From positions 1-64,000 of IMG/VR virus record IMGVR_UViG_3300020732_000008: a DNA stretch of 64,000 nucleotides, one strand, 5' to 3'. The DNA is from a virus. Position 1 is the first letter of the stretch. Every line of letters starts with the position of its first letter. This document shows, piece after piece, positions 7,955 through 15,981 of this stretch. The notes under the pieces are model-generated. The model searched no databases. It was not told where the DNA came from and saw nothing but the letters and a program-made list of their open reading frames with translations. A program made the position numbers and the translations under genes.

Positions 7955-8653
7955 TTACTGTGCGGCGAGTAGTTCTGCAGCTAAGTCCTCTAGCTCTGCG
8001 GTTGTCGACACACGCAATGCTTCGGGTCCAAGAGGCTTGACTGTCTTTATAAACTCAGCGGCGCTAACAGGATCAATCTCCCAATCCTCTGCAAGATCAC
8101 GTTCCTTCACAGCTGCGACGGAGTGTGTGGTCTTTGTGCCTACGCCAGACTTACTAACTGCCCAGTAAATATCTGGACGATCGATAGGTCCGGTCTTCTT
8201 ATCTGAGTTCAACTTTTCCAACTGATTGAGTAGACGAATACCTACTGTCATCAACTGAACTGTTGGGCCTTCTTCTGCGGTCATGTTGACAACGCTGAAT
8301 GCGAACTTACGCTCAGGCTTGTTGCCAGCTAAATCTAGAGGATCGCCATTCCATCCAACGAAAGACTTCTTTCCTGGACGGTTAACCCAGTGTTGCAAGA
8401 ACACGATAGGTTCATTAGAGAGAAACTTAACGAGCTGTACATCGTCAGAGAAGCGGAAGTCCTGAGTGTAACCAGTACCTTCTTTAGCAGAGCTTTTAGC
8501 TGCTGCCCATCCCTGTTGAATTACTGAAGACCGTGCAGGTGCTTCAGTCTCGTCCTCTTCTTCAAACAGACTCTCGTCCAAAAGATCATTATCTTCTGGC
8601 GCATATGAATCTACGTTTGGTGCGTCCTTACGGACTCGGATATCTGCTGTCAT
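7955..8653 (-). CDS. Putative single-stranded DNA-binding protein
   Basis: 232 residues. An acidic N-terminal tail (LLDESLFEEEDETE) is followed by a beta-rich region with FLSNEPIVFLQHWVN, GKKSFVGW and KFAFSVVNM, a pattern I associate with OB-fold ssDNA-binding proteins of actinophages. Position directly upstream of polA supports a replication role. Assignment is by pattern and context; no search was possible. Confidence 0.5.
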   Translation of the reverse strand: MTADIRVRKDAPNVDSYAPEDNDLLDESLFEEEDETEAPARSSVIQQGWAAAKSSAKEGTGYTQDFRFSDDVQLVKFLSNEPIVFLQHWVNRPGKKSFVGWNGDPLDLAGNKPERKFAFSVVNMTAEEGPTVQLMTVGIRLLNQLEKLNSDKKTGPIDRPDIYWAVSKSGVGTKTTHSVAAVKERDLAEDWEIDPVSAAEFIKTVKPLGPEALRVSTTAELEDLAAELLAAQ

Positions 8654-8656
8654 GAT

Positions 8657-9151
8657 TTATTCTTCCATTTCCATTGGTCTATTGGCCTGTGTTTCTTTTT
8701 GATGAATCTTAGTCCAGGAATCTATCAATTCAATTGATAGATCTGTATGCCGATTCCAATCGATCCGTGGAGCTTGTAAAAGATCCCTAGACCGAAAGCT
8801 TTGTATTGCTGACTCTATCATATCACGACTGTACATACGCCACCCGGGCACTTTCTTGCCGTTAATTGTCATGGCCTTTAAGCGGTATGGAGCACGTGGG
8901 ATATACCCCTTACGCTCCCATAATCTCAAGGTGACAAGTGGACGACCTAGTGCTATAGACAGACTGCCTGCTGGGAATAACTCTACGGTATTACCATTAG
9001 GAAGTTTCTTTACCTGAACCTTTGACTCCCAGGTCTCTGTCTCTTTGACTGCTTTCTTGGGCTTGTCTAGATTCTTGACCTTGCGTTTAGATCCAGGATA
9101 GTACTGATCCAGCTTACCAAACATCTCATCAATCGGGTCGTTGTTGGCCAT
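8657..9151 (-). CDS. MerR-type helix-turn-helix protein
   Basis: 164 residues. The core FPAGSLSIALGRPLVTLRLWERKGYIP reads as a MerR/excisionase-like winged helix, in which the helix pair is followed by a wing (GWRMYSRDMIE). The N-terminus is lysine-rich and the C-terminus helical. It probably binds DNA as a regulator or replication accessory. The gene overlaps the upstream one by 23 bases and is three bases before the putative SSB gene. Confidence 0.68.
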   Translation of the reverse strand: MANNDPIDEMFGKLDQYYPGSKRKVKNLDKPKKAVKETETWESKVQVKKLPNGNTVELFPAGSLSIALGRPLVTLRLWERKGYIPRAPYRLKAMTINGKKVPGWRMYSRDMIESAIQSFRSRDLLQAPRIDWNRHTDLSIELIDSWTKIHQKETQANRPMEMEE

Positions 9152-9569
9152 GCTGAATCTTCCATCTACGATTATGTTCTTTTCTAAGTTTCAAAAGTGC
9201 TTCTCTATGACCACTGTGCTGTCCAGATATCAACTCAGCAACGCTCTCCATTGTGTCGTCAAAAGACATTGTCGGCATCGATGCCCCAGAAGTTCCGGTA
9301 ACACCTGAAGGCCCTGTAACTCCAAGAGCTGGGTTAGGTCTTAGCTCTCCCAGTTTATCTAGGAAGATCTTAGAAATATCTCTAGATACAACACGAGAGT
9401 CATGCTCTTCTTGGATTACATCTTGTAGGTAGTTCTCTACAAGAGGTGCAAGTAAGTCAATGTACTCTTTAGCTGTCATATATCTAACACGAGCCCTTGG
9501 CATATTGTCATCTAAATCTTTTAGGGTTGTTTGCAAGCTTGCCTCTAGCGCAGAACTTAAAGAGTCCAT
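9129..9569 (-). CDS. Hypothetical protein, 146 aa
   Basis: Helical, acidic N-terminal two thirds with a short Gly/Thr-rich linker (GVTGPSGVTGTSG) and a basic C-terminal helix (LLKLRKEHNRRWK). It starts in a TAATG junction with the upstream zinc-ribbon gene. No known domain recognised. Confidence 0.62.
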   Translation of the reverse strand: MDSLSSALEASLQTTLKDLDDNMPRARVRYMTAKEYIDLLAPLVENYLQDVIQEEHDSRVVSRDISKIFLDKLGELRPNPALGVTGPSGVTGTSGASMPTMSFDDTMESVAELISGQHSGHREALLKLRKEHNRRWKIQHGQQRPD

Positions 9570-9784
9570 TACTTACACCCCATACAGTATTGAGGAACAC
9601 GAAGGTTATCTTTATGGATGATAAAGATTACAGAGCATCTAGCACACCTAGCTAACCTTTCATCAGGTCCTAGAGTGTGGGGTAGGTGCCAATCAAGTGG
9701 CTCACCACGCAGTATTTTACGTAGTGACTTTAATGGATTCACTCTTTTGTGGGCAGTAATGCCCAGATAACATTCTGAGGCCAC
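9569..9784 (-). CDS. Small zinc-ribbon protein, 71 aa
   Basis: CARC and, 20 residues later, CMGC form a four-cysteine zinc ribbon in the C-terminal half; the N-terminal half is basic. The start may be GTG 9784 (GAGGAG eleven bases upstream) or GTG 9742, which would form a GTGA junction with the upstream gene. One of several very small metal-binding proteins in this phage. Confidence 0.6.
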   Translation of the reverse strand: MASECYLGITAHKRVNPLKSLRKILRGEPLDWHLPHTLGPDERLARCARCSVIFIIHKDNLRVPQYCMGCK

Positions 9785-10185
9785 ATTGCATCGATCTCCT
9801 CTTCAGAGATCTTGCCCTCATACAAAGCAGACATGACAGCATCTTCGTCTACCATGGGTACCATGGTTACGCAAGAGTCATACAGACCATGCTGCTTGAG
9901 GATAGATAGTGCTTCATCCATGTCGAGCTTACGTGTTACACGGCGTTGACGTACCATCTTAGAATAGCCATCGATTGTTACTGGCAATTCAAATACATAA
10001 TTACCCTTGTCATCTTCTTCACCATGAGCTTCAATGGCTTCCATGACTTCAGCCTTTATTGGGGCTTGGGATTTTGTGAGCTTATCGATCTGGACCTTAT
10101 AGCTAAGGAATTCACGGATCTTAGTAATGACTTCTGACTCATTTGATTCTCCAGGCTTACGGCCTGGGTCCATAACTTTTACCAT
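9739..10185 (-). CDS. Conserved hypothetical protein, 148 aa
   Basis: An N-terminal coiled helix (ITKIREFLSYKVQIDKL), then a beta-rich part with the pattern LPVTIDGYSKMVRQRRVTRKLD and an acidic C-terminal part (VDEDAVMSALYEGKISEEEI). This layout is familiar from actinobacteriophage hypothetical proteins, but I do not know a function. A strong ribosome binding site (AAGGAGGG) precedes the ATG, and a terminator lies 31 bases upstream, so it may begin a transcript. Confidence 0.68.
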   Translation of the reverse strand: MVKVMDPGRKPGESNESEVITKIREFLSYKVQIDKLTKSQAPIKAEVMEAIEAHGEEDDKGNYVFELPVTIDGYSKMVRQRRVTRKLDMDEALSILKQHGLYDSCVTMVPMVDEDAVMSALYEGKISEEEIDAMWPQNVIWALLPTKE

Positions 10186-10215
10186 AGTTACCCTCCTTAC
10201 AGGTACTCCTACAGT

Positions 10216-10248
10216 AACACAAAACCCCCCGGTGTCAAAACCGAGGGG
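10216..10248 (-). terminator. Intrinsic terminator after the ribbon-helix-helix gene
   Basis: On the minus strand a nine-base-pair stem (CCCCTCGGT with ACCGGGGGG, one G-T pair) with a six-base loop is followed by TTTTGTGTT. It lies between the small RHH gene and the next gene downstream, so it should limit read-through from the SNF2-side genes. Confidence 0.75.
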
Positions 10249-10277
10249 CTGAGTGGCAGGTGACTCTTGGTACTAGT

Positions 10278-10421
10278 CTACTGCTCCAAATAGTATTTAA
10301 GCGCCTTGATGATAACGTCTGTTACTGTGCGCTTCTCTGATGCGGCTTTAGCCTTTACTGCTTCCCAAAGCTCTGTGGATACCCGAATTGTACGCGTAGG
10401 TGTCTTGGGTGCATTTGGCAC
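10278..10421 (-). CDS. Ribbon-helix-helix (CopG/Arc-type) DNA-binding protein, 47 aa
   Basis: Very short gene: GTG start with AGGAGATATACC upstream. The protein has a beta strand with the pattern T-R-T-I-R-V-S followed by two helices (ELWEAVKAKAASEK and TVTDVIIKALKYYLEQ), which is the fold signature of ribbon-helix-helix repressors that bind as dimers. It is followed by an intrinsic terminator. Likely an operator-binding regulator of phage genes. Confidence 0.78.
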   Translation of the reverse strand: MPNAPKTPTRTIRVSTELWEAVKAKAASEKRTVTDVIIKALKYYLEQ

Positions 10422-10431
10422 GGTATATCTC

Positions 10432-12009
10432 CTAAACGATTGAGGACTGCAAAAATGCTCTCAAGCTACCGGCCGTAAGGTTTACGCCCCCACGGTCGTT
10501 TATGCCCTCACCGTCTACGACGGCATTTGCTACAGCTGTCTTCTGTTCTAAGAGAGCGTGTTGACGCTCTTCAATAGAGTCTTTCATTAGAAGATCTTGT
10601 ATTACGATGTTCTTCCATGTGCTTGAGGCACGCTTTATTCTACCATTGCGTTGAACAGCTAACCCTGCATTCCAAGGTAAATCGTAATTAATTAAAAGAT
10701 TTGCTTGAGGTAGATCCACACCATAACCACCTGCATCGCTTGAGATAAATACACGGCAGTCCGGATAATTCTGAAAGAACAGCTTTGATTTCTCTTTTGC
10801 TCCTGCGTTCATTTGTCCAGTGTACTTAGTAGAGGTGTACTTAATGCTCTCTGCTAATAGATCAACCATACCCACGTATGATGTAAAGACAACAGCCTTA
10901 TTATCTGGATTGTCTGACAAGAAGTTCTCTAGGTACTCAATCAATACATCCAACTTCTCAGACTTAATATCTTTATCAAGTAACCCCAGGTCTTTTAAAT
11001 CCGCAGCATAGCCGGAACCAACACCAGTCATAGGATTATAGATATCCGCTGAATGCTTTAATAGCTTTGGGTCGTCACACAACATGCGCAGTGCGGTTAG
11101 CTTAGACATGATGCGACCACGCAACTCATCCATTATTCCACCCTGATCGCTGTGATAGTGAGAGAACAGGTCAAAGCTTCCACCAAAGGAATCCATAGCA
11201 TCATCTAAATCAGCGCTCAGTTGATCTGCAATGTGTCGGTACAGTTTACGTGAGGCAGCATTAAATGGAACAAGAATAGGTTCGGCCTTAATAGCATCGG
11301 GCAAGAATGGAGCAACGTCTGGATCTTCTTGACGCTTACGAACACAGGCAGTAGCTAAGGTCTTGTTTAATAAGGGTAGGTTTCTATACCTATCTACCCC
11401 ACCAAACTGGTTACGTACGATAAAGGTTTTATCAAAGATATCAAACCGACCCAGGACGCTGGCATCTACGAACTGCATAATGCTGAAGAGCTCTTCAGGT
11501 TTACCATTCTCTACTGGGGTGCCGGTCAGAGCGTACTTGTACTTACTAGTTAGCTTCTTGACATGCTTTGATCGCTTTGACTTAAAGGATTTGATTGCGG
11601 TTGCTTCGTCAATAACAACAAAGGATCTGTTAACAAGTTCAAGGTAAGCCCAGTCATTAACGACCTGTTCGTAATTGAGGATAACGTAGTCAACCCCAGA
11701 TGTTTGCCAGTCAATTGCTTCGACGTATTGGCCTGATCGTTTGTTTTTGGATCCATCAATGACCAGAGTGTTTGCAGTGCCACTTGTAAATTTCTCAATC
11801 TGTGCTGCCCATTGGTACTTCAATGAGGATAGACAAATTATAAGTCCTGGACCCTCAATTTTACCCTCATCTCTGAGGCGTTCTATGGCAGCGATAGTTA
11901 GGACTGTCTTACCTAGACCAAGGTCATAGGCTACGAGCATCTTCTTTCTTTCAACCATGCGGTCTACCGCCTCTGGTTGATAAGGCAGAAGAGTGCCTGT
12001 AAAAGTCAT
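10432..12009 (-). CDS. SNF2/superfamily 2 DNA helicase-like ATPase
   Basis: 525 residues with the two RecA-like halves of SF2/SNF2 enzymes. Motif I is DLGLGKT near residue 29, motif II is VIDEATAIK near 132 (DEAx), motif III is ALTGTPVENG, and motifs V-VI are SSDAGGYGVDLPQA and QRNGRIKR near 451. It probably acts in replication fork remodelling or recombination. It starts the replication-side gene run left of the small zinc-protein group. Confidence 0.93.
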   Translation of the reverse strand: MTFTGTLLPYQPEAVDRMVERKKMLVAYDLGLGKTVLTIAAIERLRDEGKIEGPGLIICLSSLKYQWAAQIEKFTSGTANTLVIDGSKNKRSGQYVEAIDWQTSGVDYVILNYEQVVNDWAYLELVNRSFVVIDEATAIKSFKSKRSKHVKKLTSKYKYALTGTPVENGKPEELFSIMQFVDASVLGRFDIFDKTFIVRNQFGGVDRYRNLPLLNKTLATACVRKRQEDPDVAPFLPDAIKAEPILVPFNAASRKLYRHIADQLSADLDDAMDSFGGSFDLFSHYHSDQGGIMDELRGRIMSKLTALRMLCDDPKLLKHSADIYNPMTGVGSGYAADLKDLGLLDKDIKSEKLDVLIEYLENFLSDNPDNKAVVFTSYVGMVDLLAESIKYTSTKYTGQMNAGAKEKSKLFFQNYPDCRVFISSDAGGYGVDLPQANLLINYDLPWNAGLAVQRNGRIKRASSTWKNIVIQDLLMKDSIEERQHALLEQKTAVANAVVDGEGINDRGGVNLTAGSLRAFLQSSIV

Positions 12010-12028
12010 TAGCTATCCTTTCTACAGA

Positions 12029-12310
12029 TTAATCATAAGAATATTCTTCTTCTTTGTCTACTATTTTTGATGATCTAGGTGGGCAACCATTTCGGTTGTG
12101 ATAATCCTGAAAGCCTGAGAACGAACCACTAGGTATGCCGGCATGAAGTTCTTCATCCCAAGGCATATAGGCGCTCGCTACAAAGTGACAATGACCGCAG
12201 ATCTTGACCAGGTAGTACCCAGTCATATCTACATTGTCTCTGTATCCTTGAATGAGTTTACTCTTGCCCCAACACCAGCAATGATTGCACTTTGTGTAGT
12301 TACCAGCCAC
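12029..12310 (-). CDS. Cysteine-rich hypothetical protein, 93 aa
   Basis: Start chosen at GTG 12310, which has GAGGGA seven bases upstream; a TTG at 12349 would add 13 residues but has no ribosome binding site. Four cysteines are arranged as CNHCWC and CGHC, indicating a zinc-binding unit, followed by a Gly/Ser loop and an acidic C-terminus. No known family recognised. Confidence 0.62.
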   Translation of the reverse strand: MAGNYTKCNHCWCWGKSKLIQGYRDNVDMTGYYLVKICGHCHFVASAYMPWDEELHAGIPSGSFSGFQDYHNRNGCPPRSSKIVDKEEEYSYD

Positions 12311-12647
12311 GACCTGTTCCCTCACAGAATGGGCATATGGCAGGTTCAAATGCCAGTATACCTTCTTCTAAAGAACAGAGAACAGCGGCAACTTCATCCC
12401 CCAAGATACCGCTAGATACTTGGTCCCTCTCTAAGAACTCATCTAGGTACATCCAACCACGGCCGTCGCACTCATAGCACTTAAAGAACTTACGAATACG
12501 ATATCTTTTCTCTATTCCTACAATGAGAACAAGATGGCGTACCTGAAGCACGGCCTCTTTAAATTTAGGTCTAATGCGTAGTACATAGCCTTTTACAAAG
12601 TCATGGTCTTTTATAAAGGTAATACCAAGAACGTTTACATCTATCAT
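12300..12647 (-). CDS. Zinc-finger protein with CxxCxGRG motifs, 115 aa
   Basis: Two motifs of the DnaJ type, CYECDGRGW in the middle and CPFCEGTGRGW at the C-terminus, flank an acidic stretch; together they would make one zinc site of the CxxCxGxG kind. The N-terminal part is beta-rich. Starts in an ATGA junction with the upstream 49-residue gene. It could be a small chaperone-like or nucleic-acid-binding protein; function not known. Confidence 0.68.
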   Translation of the reverse strand: MIDVNVLGITFIKDHDFVKGYVLRIRPKFKEAVLQVRHLVLIVGIEKRYRIRKFFKCYECDGRGWMYLDEFLERDQVSSGILGDEVAAVLCSLEEGILAFEPAICPFCEGTGRGW

Positions 12648-12793
12648 AGCTCACCCCTAATAAGCATTCTACGCTCGTCTGCTGTTAACATCTTAGATCT
12701 TGTTGGAAAAGAACTCGGGCTTTTACTAGCGGCTGTTTTAACACGAGCAGTAATGCTCTTGCCAGCACGTGGCTTCTTCTTTTTCTTACTCAT
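12644..12793 (-). CDS. Small basic protein, 49 aa
   Basis: Begins MSKKKKKPRAGKS and remains basic and Ser/Thr-rich until a short C-terminal helix (TADERRMLIRGEL). The ATG overlaps the stop of the FmdB-like gene (ATGA) and the stop overlaps the next start (ATGA), which supports translation by coupling. A nucleic-acid-binding role is possible; no family recognised. Confidence 0.62.
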   Translation of the reverse strand: MSKKKKKPRAGKSITARVKTAASKSPSSFPTRSKMLTADERRMLIRGEL

Positions 12794-12957
12794 TGTCCTC
12801 CCCAACCTCCACCCTTAAATTGAACACCGGGTAAACCGATTACTTTAGTCATCTTGTAGCCACAGTTAGGGCATGGGACTGAAGCCTCTTCGGTCATACC
12901 ATGAGAGACCTCTTTGGTGATATCACATTCAATACAGCTATAATCATAACGAGGCAT
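12790..12957 (-). CDS. FmdB-type zinc-ribbon protein, 55 aa
   Basis: Starts MPRYDYSCIEC, has CPNCGYK in the middle and ends with PGVQFKGGGW, which is the typical order of the small FmdB/CxxC_CxxC_SSSS regulatory zinc-ribbon family. Excellent ribosome binding site (AAGGAG eight bases before the ATG). Role unknown; family members are common in actinobacteria and their phages. Confidence 0.8.
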   Translation of the reverse strand: MPRYDYSCIECDITKEVSHGMTEEASVPCPNCGYKMTKVIGLPGVQFKGGGWGGQ

Positions 12958-13057
12958 GGAACATCTCCTTATGAACGTCTAGATATTCATTACTGACGGG
13001 TACGTTACAGATCGTACAGATCTTCCACAAATGGTTTTTAGGATTATCCTCATACAT
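12944..13057 (-). CDS. C2H2-like zinc-finger microprotein, 37 aa
   Basis: ATG with AAGGA six bases upstream, overlapping the end of the preceding small gene by eight bases and the FmdB-type gene by 14 bases. The protein contains C-x2-C-x11-H-x4-H, a spacing compatible with one zinc finger. It is short enough to be missed by standard gene callers. Support comes from the coupling, the ribosome binding site and the motif. Confidence 0.5.
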   Translation of the reverse strand: MYEDNPKNHLWKICTICNVPVSNEYLDVHKEMFHASL

Positions 13058-13211
13058 TTTCAGTCCTTCGATTTCCACAGTTGTTACAGTAGGTATAAAT
13101 ATTTCCACTCCAGGGGCAAGTTACGCTCGTGGAGTCATCATAGGTATGACCATTAACCTTGCAATGGCGTCTAGCCTTGTACAAACGATAAGCAGTAATT
13201 AGCTTAGTCAA
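13050..13211 (-). CDS. Small cysteine-rich protein, 53 aa
   Basis: TTG start overlapping the end of the primase gene, with a strong GGGGGAGG six to eight bases upstream. The N-terminus is basic (YRLYKARRHCK) and the rest carries C, CPW, C and CNNC residues spaced as HCK ... TCPWSG ... YCNNCGNRR, suggesting one zinc site. No known family. Part of the run of tiny metal-binding genes between primase and the SNF2 helicase. Confidence 0.58.
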   Translation of the reverse strand: MTKLITAYRLYKARRHCKVNGHTYDDSTSVTCPWSGNIYTYCNNCGNRRTENV

Positions 13212-14145
13212 GAGCTTCCTCCCCCATCACACAGTGTTTGGCGTTATCAATGCCCCACTGTATATCAATTAGATCCATATCGCCAATATCTTTTACTTCT
13301 AGGTTTCCGTAGTTGAATATAGAGAACTCCATACCCTGTTCACGTAAAGCCTTGAATAGCAGCCGGGTAGATTCTTTGCCTGTGGCATCGTTATCTAAAG
13401 CCAGTATCAAGACATCTGCTTTACGCATAAGGGTCAGCTGTTCCTTACTTACTATGGCCCCCATGACAGCTACCCCACCGTCAATGCCAAGGCTTGATAG
13501 TCGAACAACGTCTAGTGGTGACTCTACCACCACCATGGTTCCACCTTCAAATTTATCGATGCTAAAGAGGGTGCTCGACTTTGTGATCCCTGGAGGACGG
13601 TTAAAGAACCGGCGGGTTAGCTCGCCCTTTTCTTGCCAGCCAAGAAGCTTTCCTGCCTCTGTACGGACTGGAAGGATCCAGGTAGAGTCTGAGTGTCTCC
13701 AAAGGATCTCGTGCTTCTTACAGGCTTCTAGGGTTAGCTTACGGTTACTGGCTGCCCACTCTGGAACGTCCTGGAATACCGAAAGGCGAGCATCGCTCAT
13801 GTCAACCAGTCTGGGGATAGGTTGGTAGCTGTTACGAGCTTCTTCCAAGGAAGCTGACAACCTATCCCAGTCAACCTCTACGTTCTCGTCTAGCCATTCC
13901 CTGGCCTTAGAGATGCTGTCTAGTTCTAGGACATCAGAGATTAGGCTTAATAAGTTGCCCTTGTAGCCACAGGAGAAACAGTTATGGGCTCCAGTAATTA
14001 TATGAATACCCCAAGAAGGGTTGCTGTCTTCTACACCCTTGATTGCTTTATGCATTGGGCATAGAGCCGTAATGTTGCTATTACGTTCTGTTCCCTCAAT
14101 ACCAAGGCGCAGTAGTACCCGCTCTACGTCACCAGCAGTAAACAT
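13204..14145 (-). CDS. DnaG-like DNA primase (zinc-binding and Toprim domains)
   Basis: 313 residues, shorter than cellular DnaG. The N-terminal zinc-binding domain shows CPMH near residue 29 and CFSC near 56. The Toprim domain shows VVVESPLDVVRLS near 190 (catalytic Glu) and ILALDNDATGK near 250 (DxD). The C-terminal helicase-binding domain is short or absent. It should prime lagging-strand synthesis with the DnaB-type helicase encoded upstream. Starts in a TAATG junction. Confidence 0.93.
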   Translation of the reverse strand: MFTAGDVERVLLRLGIEGTERNSNITALCPMHKAIKGVEDSNPSWGIHIITGAHNCFSCGYKGNLLSLISDVLELDSISKAREWLDENVEVDWDRLSASLEEARNSYQPIPRLVDMSDARLSVFQDVPEWAASNRKLTLEACKKHEILWRHSDSTWILPVRTEAGKLLGWQEKGELTRRFFNRPPGITKSSTLFSIDKFEGGTMVVVESPLDVVRLSSLGIDGGVAVMGAIVSKEQLTLMRKADVLILALDNDATGKESTRLLFKALREQGMEFSIFNYGNLEVKDIGDMDLIDIQWGIDNAKHCVMGEEALD

Positions 14146-14297
14146 TACTCTAGTTCCAATCCGATCTTTTTAGCAAGAGTATCGACTAGCTCTCTGCTTG
14201 CTGCATACATGACTCCTTGAGCTTGCATGATCTCAACAAGTCCTGCAAAGGATTTCTCTAGATCTTCAACTCGTTCTTCTAATGTCTTATCCATCAT
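14145..14297 (-). CDS. Small coiled-coil protein, 49-50 aa
   Basis: ATG-ATG start with AAGGGGG just upstream, overlapping the stop of the preceding gene; the stop overlaps the primase start (TAATG). Almost the entire protein is a predicted helix with heptads (TLEERVEDLEKSFAGLVEIM). It resembles short phage coiled-coil proteins, but no function is assigned. Confidence 0.6.
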   Translation of the reverse strand: MMDKTLEERVEDLEKSFAGLVEIMQAQGVMYAASRELVDTLAKKIGLELE

Positions 14298-14521
14298 TCC
14301 CCCTTAATATATCCCGGCTTATCAACCGGGGTTGGAGCTGTAGCAAATGTTCCACAGATGGCACACTCCATCGGTAAAAGATACTGTGATATCTCATAGT
14401 CTTCAAATGAAACCTTTAGGTTCCAAAGATTTGATTCACACTTGGGACACTCATGACATATAGTGTTCTCATAGTCCATGGTCCCGGTGTAATCAGGCCG
14501 TAGCTCTCGTATTGATTTCAC
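14294..14521 (-). CDS. Zinc-ribbon protein, 75 aa
   Basis: Contains CHECPKC and, after about 27 residues, CAICG, so one four-cysteine zinc ribbon or slightly more. The C-terminus is proline-rich. It overlaps the WhiB gene upstream by 28 bases. Function unknown. Confidence 0.66.
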   Translation of the reverse strand: MKSIRELRPDYTGTMDYENTICHECPKCESNLWNLKVSFEDYEISQYLLPMECAICGTFATAPTPVDKPGYIKGE

Positions 14522-14774
14522 TGGACCTCATCTTTCTACGTAGCTTTCGACGTTCTTCCGTGGTTGTTCCGCCCCAGATACCCTCTAAACGTTCGTCTAG
14601 AGCCAGGGTTAAACACTGTGACTGTACAGCACATGTTGAGCAGATACTTTTAGCAAGGAGACTCTGTATACGATCCTCTTCGTCTTCAGGAAAGAAGATG
14701 TCCGGATCTTTATCCGAACAAGCAGTGTTTCCATCAAACAGCGAAGGGGTTTCCATATTCTTCAAAGCGTCCAT
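14493..14774 (-). CDS. WhiB-like transcription factor (classical spacing)
   Basis: The core shows C, CSTC and C (in NTAC, ICSTC, SQC) with a classical C-x2-C pair, the GIWGG turn and a basic helix (EERRKLRRKMR). These are the defining WhiB features: a 4Fe-4S cluster and DNA or sigma-factor binding. The start is uncertain: ATG 14774, TTG 14765 or ATG 14756 are all in frame; an open frame continues upstream into the helicase gene. It is the second WhiB-like protein of this phage and lies inside the replication operon. Confidence 0.9.
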   Translation of the reverse strand: MDALKNMETPSLFDGNTACSDKDPDIFFPEDEEDRIQSLLAKSICSTCAVQSQCLTLALDERLEGIWGGTTTEERRKLRRKMRSSEINTRATA

Positions 14775-15981
14775 TCTCCCAATCCCATAGTAGCTCTGCT
14801 TCTGCTGGTCCACTGTTACGACTTCTATCAATCCGAAGGATTCTAGAACTGTCGTCTTCTTCATCCTGGCGCTGTAGTGCTAGGACTACGTCTGAGTCTT
14901 GCTCAAACGAAGAAGAGTAACCGATGGCACTTGACGTAACTCGACCCTTGGTCATCTTGCTTGTGAGGACCTGGGTAGTCTGGATTACCGGTATGTTGTA
15001 CTTCTGAGCAATGCGCTTCATGCCCTGAGTAATGTGCTGGAGGTTGCTTGGACTACCACGACGTGTTTCACCACGGCTGGCTTCCTCATCCTCCATAAGA
15101 TAAACACCATCAACGAACAGTGCATCAGGACGATGCTTCTCTACCTTAGCAATAAGAGATGTTAGGTTCATTGCCTGGACGGAGTCAGTTAATAGAAACG
15201 GATGCATCTCTGAGTTTCTCTTAAGCCAAGCTTCATAGCGCTCTTCTTCATCAGGATTAAGAGCACCACGAATAAGTCTGCTTTGAGCGATGTGAGCACG
15301 CATAGAGTCATAACGATGCTGTTGCTCTATGTTAGTCATTTCAAAAGATTGGAACATAGGTACAAAGCCATCTTCATGGAGGTTAGCTGCTACCTGCAAA
15401 GCAAGAACAGATTTACCTGTCTTTGGTGGAGCAATGATAGTGACTAGCTGTCCACCCTGCAGCCCACCAGTTGCTAGGTCAATGGTGTTGAACCCACTGG
15501 CCATACCGATCAAGCCGTTAGGACGTAGCTTAATGTTTCTATAATCCTCAAGGCGTTGCTCTGTGTTGCTTGACAGGTTAACGTCATGGCTTTCAGAACC
15601 ACCGGTAAGGGCAACCTTATGTATACCCGAGGTAAGGATCTCTGTGATTACGTCATTGTCTGCTACCTCTTTAATGGAGGAACCAGCTGCTTGGACAGTA
15701 TCAATCAGGGTCTGTCGATTGCGATAAGCAATCAACTGATCCAGTAAGTAACTAACTGAGTCGTCTACTTTTAGAAGGCGGTAGGTAGGATAGTTATCTA
15801 GCAGAGTTACTGCTGTAGGCACTTCTCCATATTTTGAAAAGTGATTACGAATAAACTTCCATATTTGCTGGTTCTCTTCGACAAAGAACCAATCATCTTT
15901 TACACCACGTTCTAATAGGTAGCCGAGATCACGATCACGGATGACCTTAGAGATTAACCGTACTTCGTTGTCCGCTGCCAT
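14734..15981 (-). CDS. DnaB-like replicative helicase
   Basis: 415 residues. The N-terminal helical domain is followed by a RecA-like ATPase with Walker A APPKTGKS near residue 182, Walker B ALFVDGVYL near 285-293, and a later segment IPVIQTTQVLTSK and RIDRSRNSGPA typical of DnaB C-terminal motifs. It would unwind the fork and recruit the primase. It is encoded next to the loader and initiator genes. Confidence 0.93.
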   Translation of the reverse strand: MAADNEVRLISKVIRDRDLGYLLERGVKDDWFFVEENQQIWKFIRNHFSKYGEVPTAVTLLDNYPTYRLLKVDDSVSYLLDQLIAYRNRQTLIDTVQAAGSSIKEVADNDVITEILTSGIHKVALTGGSESHDVNLSSNTEQRLEDYRNIKLRPNGLIGMASGFNTIDLATGGLQGGQLVTIIAPPKTGKSVLALQVAANLHEDGFVPMFQSFEMTNIEQQHRYDSMRAHIAQSRLIRGALNPDEEERYEAWLKRNSEMHPFLLTDSVQAMNLTSLIAKVEKHRPDALFVDGVYLMEDEEASRGETRRGSPSNLQHITQGMKRIAQKYNIPVIQTTQVLTSKMTKGRVTSSAIGYSSSFEQDSDVVLALQRQDEEDDSSRILRIDRSRNSGPAEAELLWDWENGRFEEYGNPFAV

